A DNA stretch of 64,000 nucleotides from assembly GCF_050908845.1 (NCBI RefSeq), contig NZ_CP194171.1:1240001-1304000 (forward strand). Reading direction: 5' to 3'. The stretch comes from Marinobacterium_D sp050908845 (GTDB taxonomy: Bacteria; Pseudomonadota; Gammaproteobacteria; Pseudomonadales; Balneatricaceae). Positions 43,072-51,500 of this stretch are shown here, piece after piece. The notes beneath the pieces are model-generated. The model saw only the letters and a program-made list of their open reading frames with translations, searched no databases and was not told the origin of the DNA. Position 1 is the stretch's first letter. Each line of letters opens with the position of its first letter. A program made the position numbers and the translations under genes.

Positions 43072-43083
43072 GGCGGTAGCGTG
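43072..43083 (+). promoter_or_regulatory. ops element of a JUMPstart-type leader
   Basis: GGCGGTAGCGTG agrees with the ops core (GGCGGTAGCnTG) recognised by RfaH on the non-template strand. Upstream GAGTGCTCCTACAG-like bases recall the JUMPstart box. It lies in the 695-bp gene-free spacer 42930-43624, about 540 bp before the next gene and in its orientation. RfaH loading here would carry RNA polymerase through the long AT-rich glycan genes. The spacer also has a GCGCGC-tct-GCGCGC hairpin near 43000 and otherwise nothing recognised. Confidence 0.75.
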
Positions 43084-43624
43084 TCAAATTGGATGGAGTG
43101 ACACGTAACTTTCCGCTGAAGTTCCGACACTATGTGTAAACTATCAGCATCACTTGAACACTAAAATTACCCGCCTAAATGACGCCGCCTTCAGTTACTG
43201 TTAGTGACATGGCGACCAAAATGTTGTTCTCCGGGAGGTGCGTTGCCACTTCGCTTTGCTTTCTTCCTACTCGTACAAGGTAGGCAGGTTTGCATGGGCG
43301 CAAGTAACCTTTCTTTTTATAGTGGGTATGAGTGACGATTAATAATAAAGCCTAAAAACTTTTTAGCGTAACCGATGAGCTTTGTATAAGTATTCGGTGT
43401 TATCAACTAGACGATGCATTATATGAATAATCTCTATGTTCCCATGCTGTGAATATTGAACGCTCTGCCCCCTGATTTGAAAAAGTTTAATATTGGCAGG
43501 TATGCCTTTTTGCAGAGAAAAACACCGCTATAGAAAAAATAAAGCGGTTTCGATACGGCAGGATGTGTCGCGTATGATAAATAATGAATGTAATAACTAA
43601 CAGCACGAGTGGAGTTGATTTCGT

Positions 43625-45235
43625 ATGAGCCTGACTGTTAAAGCACTTTCATATTCCGGTTGGGAGTCGCTTAGAACATTACTAGAAAGTCTTGGCTGTG
43701 AAGAGCTTAGTGCAGAAAGTATTGAAAACTGGGACTCCGTCAATACGCTAGTATCGAACCAGCTAGTTTTAGTGCTCCATCGCCGGCCCGAGCGGATCAT
43801 CGCAACAGCTATGGCAGCAGGGCAAACAGCGCAACAGGCTATTGCTGAATGGAAGGCTCAGGCAGAGCAACTGCTGGCATGGTTGAAACGAAATCGTCGA
43901 AGTGCCACTGTTGTTGAAGTTGATGCGCTGTTGAGTGCTCCTGAAACAATAGAAAAGCTCTGCGATTGGTTGAATATACGATGCCCTCGACATTTGCCGG
44001 TATTACCAGAGGAGGTGCAGTCTAGTCTTGAGATCAGTGATCTCGACCTGTTATTGGCGTCTCAGCTGATGCGTCAGCATGAAGGTGGAAAGGAACTTTT
44101 GGGGCTGCTTGAAGCCAGTACTTTACCACTTGGTGAGTCATCTTTTGCCGAGCCACTCTTTAATATTGAGCAACTTGCAACTCAGCAGGAAGAGTCCAAA
44201 CAGGCTTTGGAGCAGCTCCATACTACCCAGGAAGAGTTGGAGCGCCTATCGATACTTAAGGCAGAGCTCGATCTGCAATTAGTGGCTAAAGAAAAAGACG
44301 CTGCTAGCGTTATCGAACAGCTTGAATCCACTCGCGGTCAACTCAAAATTCAGCAGGAAAATAGTAATCTACTGCTGGAGCAGCTCCATACTACTCAGGA
44401 AGAGTTGGAGCGCCAACAGATACTTAAGGCAGAGCTTGGTCTGCAATTAGTGGCTAAAGAAAAAGACGCTGCTAGCGTTATCGAACAGCTTGAATCCACT
44501 CGCGGTCAACTCAAAATTCAGCAGGAAGATAGTAATCTACTGCTGGAGCAGCTCCATACTACTCAGGAAGAGTTGGAGCGCCAACAGATACTTAAGGCAG
44601 AGCTCGGTCTGCAATTAGTGGCTAAAGAAAAAGACGCTGCTAGCGTTATCGAACAGCTTGAATCCACTCGCGGTCAACTCAAAATTCAGCAGGAGGAGAG
44701 TAATCTGCTGCTGGAGCAACTCCATATGGTACAGGAAGAGCTTGAGCAGACGTGTAACCGTCAGCAGCACTTAGAGGCGGCGCGGAAAGATGAAGATGCT
44801 GTATTAGCCGTTGCTAATGGTGAAATTGCTAAGTTGCATAATGAGCTGAATAGCATCAAGGCTAGCCGCTTTTATAGGCTGCTTAAACGGGCCGAGACCA
44901 CGCCACAGAGAAAGACCTCTACCAATAAACGGAAACTGCAGCGTAATATCCGCAAACTGAATGATTCACCTTTATTTGATGCAAATTGGTACCAGATGAC
45001 CTATGCCGACGTGGCTCAGCAAAAAATGGAGCCTGCGCGACACTACATCAAATTTGGTGCAGCGGAAGGCCGCGATCCTAGCCCGCACTTCAACACCAGT
45101 TGGTACCTGCAAGTAAACCCTGATGTGGCCGATTCGGGCATCAATCCACTAATTCATTACATGGAACATGGGGAGGCTGAGGGGAGAGCAGCTAAGCCGG
45201 AAGAGCAGAATCATCTGCCGGGTCCAAGGGGGTAA
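43625..45235 (+). CDS. Coiled-coil protein with near-identical tandem repeats and C-terminal WY..PDVA motif domain
   Basis: A 536-aa protein. Residues 1-150 form a globular domain with LVLVLHRRPERIIATAMAAG and VVEVDALLSAPETIEKLCDWL, resembling sulfotransferase-type sequences but without clear PAPS motifs. Residues about 185-395 are coiled coil made of 56-residue repeats (LLLEQLHTTQEELERQQ, AKEKDAASVIEQLESTRGQL). The last 90 residues carry two copies of a short motif, FDANWYQMTYADVA and FNTSWYLQVNPDVA, with HYIKFGAAEGRDPSP and HYMEHGEAEGRA. This motif often accompanies glycan-assembly glycosyltransferases. Its stop overlaps the next start (TAATG). A scaffold or length-ruler role is a guess. 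Confidence 0.75.
   Translation: MSLTVKALSYSGWESLRTLLESLGCEELSAESIENWDSVNTLVSNQLVLVLHRRPERIIATAMAAGQTAQQAIAEWKAQAEQLLAWLKRNRRSATVVEVDALLSAPETIEKLCDWLNIRCPRHLPVLPEEVQSSLEISDLDLLLASQLMRQHEGGKELLGLLEASTLPLGESSFAEPLFNIEQLATQQEESKQALEQLHTTQEELERLSILKAELDLQLVAKEKDAASVIEQLESTRGQLKIQQENSNLLLEQLHTTQEELERQQILKAELGLQLVAKEKDAASVIEQLESTRGQLKIQQEDSNLLLEQLHTTQEELERQQILKAELGLQLVAKEKDAASVIEQLESTRGQLKIQQEESNLLLEQLHMVQEELEQTCNRQQHLEAARKDEDAVLAVANGEIAKLHNELNSIKASRFYRLLKRAETTPQRKTSTNKRKLQRNIRKLNDSPLFDANWYQMTYADVAQQKMEPARHYIKFGAAEGRDPSPHFNTSWYLQVNPDVADSGINPLIHYMEHGEAEGRAAKPEEQNHLPGPRG
44210..44713 (+). repeat. 168-bp in-frame tandem repeat, three units
   Basis: The phase marker GAGCAGCTCCATACTAC recurs at 44210, 44378 and 44546, exactly 168 bp (56 codons) apart, and a partial fourth unit starts at 44714. 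Units two and three differ at very few bases and unit one is slightly more diverged. Near identity at DNA level points to recent duplication, so copy number may vary between strains while keeping the frame. Confidence 0.95.
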
Positions 45236-46269
45236 TGGTGGATAAAATTATACATGTTGGCGCTGGTCTCGGCATAGAAGTGGCTGTTTACTTAACAGCA
45301 TGCGCTGGGGAGATCATACTGGTTGAACCAAACCCGAAACTGGCTGATCAGTTGCGTAAACAAACCAGCAATGAGCCTCAAGTAACCGTTATTGAGGCTG
45401 CTATAACAACCAACCCGGCGTATAACCAGCTATACGAATACAACTTACCAGAGGCTTGTGGCCTGCATACTGCCACTGGGTTAAAGAAGCTTTTTCCAGG
45501 GTTGAAAATCCACACTGTAAACACTGTGGTGACATTAACACCTCAGCAACTGCTTCAGGAACATGCTCCAGAGCCTGGACAATCAGCACTGCTAGTATTG
45601 GAAACCCCGGGAGAAGAGTACGCCATTATTAAAGACTTGGTAAATGCGGGGAAATTGAAAAAATTCAGTCACATTGATGTGTCGGCAAACCCTGAAGCCT
45701 ACTACCAGGACAGCGTTCCCGCAGCGGAAACCCTGCGGCTACTGGCCGAAGATGGCTATGATGTAACAGTAGAACATCAGGAGGACCCTGATTGGCCACG
45801 CTGGCAATTGGTACGCAACCCTCTTAAAGACGCTGTCGTCAAGCTGGAACAGCAGTTGGTCGATAAGCAAGAACTATTGGTTGGATTTCAGCAAGAATTG
45901 GAAAAAGAGCAACAAGCACACCAGGAAACTACAAAAAAACTGGAAGATTTCAAGGGTTGGTTAGAAAGCAGAAAGAAACAGGTATCAGAACTAGAGAGTA
46001 GTGCTGATCAGGCAGTCAAGGAACTAGAAACTCTCCAGTTGAAAATAAAAGAAATGGACACACTGCAACTGAAGTTGAACGAAACTGAGTGTAAGAATGC
46101 AGAGCGTCAGGAACAGGTCAGAGAATTAGCAGAAACTAATCGAACTATTACCCATGAAAACAAAAAACTAAAGGAAACAGTAGCAGGGCTCGAAAAAGAA
46201 TTGGTCAGAACCGAAGCACAAATTTCGACTATAAAAATGCTTATGTTGGATCAACAAGGCGAACTGTAA
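45235..46269 (+). CDS. FkbM-methyltransferase-like protein with C-terminal coiled coil
   Basis: A 344-aa protein. The first 190 residues have a Rossmann-like layout (HVGAGLGIEVAVYLTACAGE, ILVEPNPKLADQLRKQ, ALLVLETPGEEYAIIKDLV) typical of FkbM-family proteins, but the SAM motif is weak and activity is doubtful. Residues 200-344 are charged heptads forming a coiled coil. It overlaps the preceding coiled-coil protein and is three bases from the next gene. The two coiled-coil proteins may pair as a scaffold for the glycan machinery. That is inferred from shared architecture and coupling. Confidence 0.6.
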   Translation: MVDKIIHVGAGLGIEVAVYLTACAGEIILVEPNPKLADQLRKQTSNEPQVTVIEAAITTNPAYNQLYEYNLPEACGLHTATGLKKLFPGLKIHTVNTVVTLTPQQLLQEHAPEPGQSALLVLETPGEEYAIIKDLVNAGKLKKFSHIDVSANPEAYYQDSVPAAETLRLLAEDGYDVTVEHQEDPDWPRWQLVRNPLKDAVVKLEQQLVDKQELLVGFQQELEKEQQAHQETTKKLEDFKGWLESRKKQVSELESSADQAVKELETLQLKIKEMDTLQLKLNETECKNAERQEQVRELAETNRTITHENKKLKETVAGLEKELVRTEAQISTIKMLMLDQQGEL

Positions 46270-46271
46270 AT

Positions 46272-48569
46272 ATGGTCCCCAGCGACGATAAAATCAAAAA
46301 AGATGAAATCAATGTTGCTGCGCTAAACAGTATACAGGCATATAGAAACCGCGAACCCTTGCCCCCGTTCATACAAACGCTATGGGGATGCGGTGATTGG
46401 CCTTCTCTGGTCTCTATATCGCTTGAGCAAGCCGAGCAACTGGAATCAAAAGCTTGGGTCGCCGCAATCATCGCCGTAGCTCATTATCAGAACGGAACCG
46501 AGGAAAAAGCTCAGGCATACATTAAAAAGGCGCTGGAATGGGGCATGGAAAATCGAGTAGTGGCACAACTCCTCACATCCGGTGCGTACAATTCACTTGG
46601 TCGTGCAGCTCTTTTGATGGGAAATCTCAAAGCAGCGTATGGACACTTTCAGCAATCCGTAAAAATTGGCGCGCCAGAGATCGGTGTTCAACTAACCACT
46701 CCAATCCGCGCAAACCATCAGTCCAGTCAGATCGGCCTGGCTGTAGAGATTCCAAATTTCTTTGCCGAATCACTTGAACTGCCTCTATTAGTTGACAGTA
46801 GTAAGAGCTTTACTGAGCAACTAATGACCATACTCGACAGCTTTGCAAAGCGTTTAGTGATATATGGGCAAGATCTAGTGATTGATGGAGTTGAGGTATT
46901 TAAGGAAAAAGATCCATTCCTTGTTGGAAAGGTTGCTTTGGGTTTAGCCTATTGGGTTACTGAATATCCTGCAGGTAGTGAAATAACTAAACTACGTTGC
47001 ATGAACTTTCGCGATATTATTTGCGATCTGAAAGGATTTGAAATAGATAGTTGGGGGATTTTTTTCTATTTAAAAGCGCTGTGCTTGCTAAACGAAAAGG
47101 GTGTTTTAAAAGACTGTTTTTCTTACGAGTATTTAAATAGCCTGAAAGGTATACTTGATTGGCGTAGTTTTGTAAATGAAGTCGACTATACACTGATTGG
47201 AAAACCAAATAATTTTTATGGAATAGCCTACAGAATAGCTTATGCGCGCTACCAACTAAACTGGGATAGTGTAATTCATAGTGAATGTCTGCTCAAAAAA
47301 GAATTAGATCACTATGAAACTGCTTCAGGCGGAGAAGGTCTCGCTGATGAGACTAATGGAAAAGGCCGCTATGATCGTTACAGCTTTTTATTAATTGCTG
47401 AAATAGCTTATAGCTTTTATGAAGCCGGACTTCCACTAACGAAAAAAATGAAAACATGGCTAAAAACCTCGGTTGATTATGTTTTATTTAATGTGAACAG
47501 TCGAGGCGATGGCTTTCAATGGGGGAGAAGTATTGGTGCTTATGGAGATAGCGCTTTTCTAGAGATACTGACTGCTGCAGCAGTACACAACCTCCTTAAT
47601 GATGAAGAGATGCGTGTCGCCCGTTACTTTGCGGAACGTATTACCGCCAAATTTCTTGATTTTTGGTACCAGCCGGGCCGAGGTAGTATTAATCTCTGGT
47701 CAGATGGAAGAGCCACCGAATCCTACAGGGGGAAAAATAGGGTACTTGGTGAAAACTTATCATTAATTCATCAACATATTTACTGTCAAAGTTATTGGAA
47801 GTCCTACGGCGATGTAAAAAAAGAGGCGGAGCTGAGTGCGTCTGTAACAACCTGGTTGTCAAAACAGCCATCAGGAAAGTTATGGAAAGCACGTCACAAA
47901 GAGGCCTGCTTCGGTATAGCAAGCATTAGAGTTGGTGGGCGTTTAATAAATATACCCTTCGTGAATGGTGATCGATATTGGAAGAAAGCGGCCTATCAGC
48001 CGGCACCATATATTAGAGGTTTCGTTCAGGCAGTTCCGGATTTCGATAGCTTTTTGTTTAGTCCTGTCTTGGATCTCGAAGGAAAAGAAAGACGAGCTAT
48101 ATATCCGTGTTATGACGATATAAAAATATCTGAAAATCATCGAAGGGTTACGTTGCTATCTAAAATTTCGTATATGTCGTCATTAAACGGCTCGGTCCCA
48201 ACTAGAGATAAAAGTATATCGGGGACATTCGAATACACCGTTTCATCAAGAATTATAAAAATCAAATATGAGATAAAAACGACTTCAGAAAATATAACTC
48301 CTTCTTCTTTTTATCTTCCAATCATGCTTCCGGGCAAAAAATACAGAGAGTCAGATAAATATATATTATCTGATACGAAGGATGGCAGAAAAATTAAAAC
48401 AAAGATTTTTAATAAAAGTGCGAGTGAAATAAATATATCTTTGTCAAAAGATGATTTGAGAGTAGTCGAGAACCATGGAGAGGTTTTTAATATTTTCTCT
48501 ATAATAGGTAAATTCGTAGATTGTTTTTCTATTGAAATAATTTTATATCTTGGTCGAAATGATATTTGA
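46272..48569 (+). CDS. Unrecognised 765-aa protein: TPR-like, helical toroid and beta-rich parts
   Basis: I cannot name the family. Residues about 45-135 look like TPR helices (AVAHYQNGTEEKAQAYIKKAL, SLGRAALLMGNLKAAYGHF). Residues about 200-480 are helical with repeated aromatic pairs (GKGRYDRYSFLLIAEIAYSF, GFQWGRSIGAYGDSAFLEIL), like the alpha/alpha toroid of polysaccharide lyases. The last 250 residues are beta-rich (SGTFEYTVSSRIIKIKYEIK). The layout recalls heparinase/alginate-lyase type enzymes, and the next gene ends in such a domain. There is no signal peptide, so it would act in the cytoplasm. Base composition turns AT-rich within this gene. Confidence 0.6.
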   Translation: MVPSDDKIKKDEINVAALNSIQAYRNREPLPPFIQTLWGCGDWPSLVSISLEQAEQLESKAWVAAIIAVAHYQNGTEEKAQAYIKKALEWGMENRVVAQLLTSGAYNSLGRAALLMGNLKAAYGHFQQSVKIGAPEIGVQLTTPIRANHQSSQIGLAVEIPNFFAESLELPLLVDSSKSFTEQLMTILDSFAKRLVIYGQDLVIDGVEVFKEKDPFLVGKVALGLAYWVTEYPAGSEITKLRCMNFRDIICDLKGFEIDSWGIFFYLKALCLLNEKGVLKDCFSYEYLNSLKGILDWRSFVNEVDYTLIGKPNNFYGIAYRIAYARYQLNWDSVIHSECLLKKELDHYETASGGEGLADETNGKGRYDRYSFLLIAEIAYSFYEAGLPLTKKMKTWLKTSVDYVLFNVNSRGDGFQWGRSIGAYGDSAFLEILTAAAVHNLLNDEEMRVARYFAERITAKFLDFWYQPGRGSINLWSDGRATESYRGKNRVLGENLSLIHQHIYCQSYWKSYGDVKKEAELSASVTTWLSKQPSGKLWKARHKEACFGIASIRVGGRLINIPFVNGDRYWKKAAYQPAPYIRGFVQAVPDFDSFLFSPVLDLEGKERRAIYPCYDDIKISENHRRVTLLSKISYMSSLNGSVPTRDKSISGTFEYTVSSRIIKIKYEIKTTSENITPSSFYLPIMLPGKKYRESDKYILSDTKDGRKIKTKIFNKSASEINISLSKDDLRVVENHGEVFNIFSIIGKFVDCFSIEIILYLGRNDI

Positions 48570-48599
48570 TTTTATTTTCTTAAAGGATTGAAAATTAAA

Positions 48600-51500
48600 A
48601 TGCAGAGTGCGAAGGTGGATATTTTAAAGGTCGCAAATTCACATTTTAGAAATGGTGATTATGAGAAAGCAATAAATCTTTATAGGTCTGGTGTCGGCAA
48701 TGATGGAAAAATAGACTTCTATCGACAAAACTTAATCTTGGCTTTACGAGCTGCTAGTTTTCTTAAAGAAGCATCTCAAGAAATTTATCGAGGACTCGCG
48801 GAAAACCCTAAAGATCGCGCCTTAAACTCATTCCTTGAGCATCAAAACAGGAGCCATATTAAAAACCACAACGGTCCAACTCTAAGCGTGATTGTCCCTG
48901 TATATAACTCAGGGAAGTATCTCGAAAAATGTCTGCAGAGTATTTTGGATCAAACATTTGAAGATCTTGAGCTTTTAGTCATAAATGATGGATCAACAGA
49001 TGATTGTGGCGAAATAATACGAAAGTTGGAAATGAAAGACTCTCGTATTAAGGTTATATCCAACGAGAGACCCAGTGGTAATCCCGGAACACCACGAAAC
49101 CAAGCACTAGCTTTAGCTGAAGGTGCATATATCGGTTTTGTTGATAGCGATGATTGGATTGAGCCTGACTTTTATCAGGTGCTATTGGATAAAGCCGGTA
49201 GATGTTACTCGGATATCGTCTTTTCTTCTGGTTTTAATAACCATACTGAAAAAGGGATGGATATTCGAAAGTATGGTAATTCGGGTTTTAATGATTCCTC
49301 ATCTCGCTTATTTAAATATCATGAAAGCTTTATGATATGGGATAAGATCTTTAGTAAAAAGATGATAGATGCATTCGATCTTAGACTTGGTGAAACGAAA
49401 GCGGCCGTCGACGTCCCGTTTATTTTTAAAGCATATTACTACGCACACAGGGTCTCTTTCTGTGATGACTATATTGGTTATAATTATCGGAGAGAAAGTG
49501 ATTCCTCTGTAACTGTAAACTATCGAAAATCGTCCGATTGTAATTTTGAACTATCAGCTTACCAGGCAATTGAAAATTGGATAGTAAAAGAAAAGGTTAA
49601 AGATTATTACGGCAGAGTTGTAGCGTACAAAAAGGTCAGTAGTTTTATCTATACATTGAGCGTTATCGCTCCAAAAATGTTCGACAAATTCTATGAAAAA
49701 GCGAAACTAATATTTGGCACGGTTGATCGTGAGATAGTAAAAGAATTTTGTGAGTTTAATGGAAAAAATCATATTCTTAAAAAGTATGATGCGGTGATAT
49801 CTAAATCTCCAACCGATTATAAAAAAGAATATCGTTCTGATATTAGTAAAAAAAGTGCATCAACGAAAACTCAGCAAAGTGCAATTGAAAAGAAGCAGAC
49901 ATTTCATATCGCTGCGGATGGTAAGGGCGTTATGTTCTTTCCAGATTGGTCAGCACGTAACCCCTACCAGAAATTACTATATGCGGCAATTTCTAAAAAA
50001 TATAACTCCAAGGTTAAAGGGTATAGCGAAAAGCTATTTTGCCCCGAGTTATTATCTTTGAATTCTAAAGAATTTGGAGTCGTTCACTTACACTGGCTAC
50101 ATGTCTTTATGGACTTTACCAAAGAAACTGGCGCAGACGAGTTTATAGAGAAGCTAAAATCGGCAAAAGCTCATGGATACACGATCGTATACACGGCGCA
50201 CAACATCATATCTCATGACAGTGAATATATAGAAAGAGAGCGGAAGTTTCGTCGTCTTGCGACTCGATATTTCGATCATATTTTGGTTCACGGAGAGTAT
50301 GCTAAGGATAGAATTGTAAACGAGATTGGCGTCGATCCTGATAAGGTATCTGTCGTTCCTCATGGATCTTATGAAGGTTATTATCCAAATTACGTAGACA
50401 AAACGATATCTCGAAACCGCTTCGATATAAAGGAAGAGGATTTCGTCTTTCTTTTCTTCGGTAACATTAAGGGTTACAAAGGAGTTGATCAACTCTTGGA
50501 ATCCTACCGAAGAGTTAGTCAAAACATAAAAAACACTCGTCTTATCATAGCCGGGAGGGTGTTTGAAAAGGCTACCGGCGAATTAATCGAATCATATGCG
50601 AATCATGATAAGAGTATAATTTTTCATCCAGGTTTTATTCAGGAATCGGACGCTCAGTACTACTTTAACGCCGCAGATATCGTTGTACTCCCTTACAAAC
50701 GGATTCTAACCTCTGGCGCTGCTCTATTAAGTTTTTCTTTCAGCAAACCTATTATCGCACCTAACTCGGGTTTACTTCCCGAATTGGTAACTAGCCCGGA
50801 GCAGGGGTTCCTTTTTTCATCATATGAAGAGATGGAAAATTTGATGTTAGGGGTTGCAAAAAGCGGGTTTAGGGATTCCGATCCGAAAAAGTTTCAAACT
50901 ATTAATAAGTCGCTTAGATGGTCAGCCCTTGTAGCTGATAAGCCATTTAATAATATTTTCCCCAGTTACGCATTGGAGCGGAAGCAGTCAAAGGATTTTA
51001 ATAAAAGTTACGAAGTTGCTTTAATTCGTATATTGGGCAATGATTTACCATTTCGACATAATCAGAATCAAACTCTCGCTAATCTTGATTTTACACTTGA
51101 AAATGAATCTGATTTTGAAGGATGTGTTAAGATTTGGATTCTGAATAGAATTATTGATAGAGATAAAAAAAATAAAATTATATCACTGCTTGAAAAGTAT
51201 AATAAGAAATATATAGATATTCCTTATCAAAGTGAGGAGCTTGCGAAGGCAGCATTTTGCTTTGATGATCTTCCTGTTGATGAGTACACACTTACTACTG
51301 AGTATGAGAAACTTAGCGAGAGAAACAAGGTTATAGTTGATACGGCTATTCTAAAGCATAAAAATAATTATGTTATGAATAATAATGGTGCCCGGAATGT
51401 AGCCCTAGAAGAAGGTAAGAAAATAGCTAAGTGGGTCTTACCTTGGGATGGTAATTGTTTCTTGAACGACCAAGCATGGCTCTCCTTGACAGCTTCGCTC

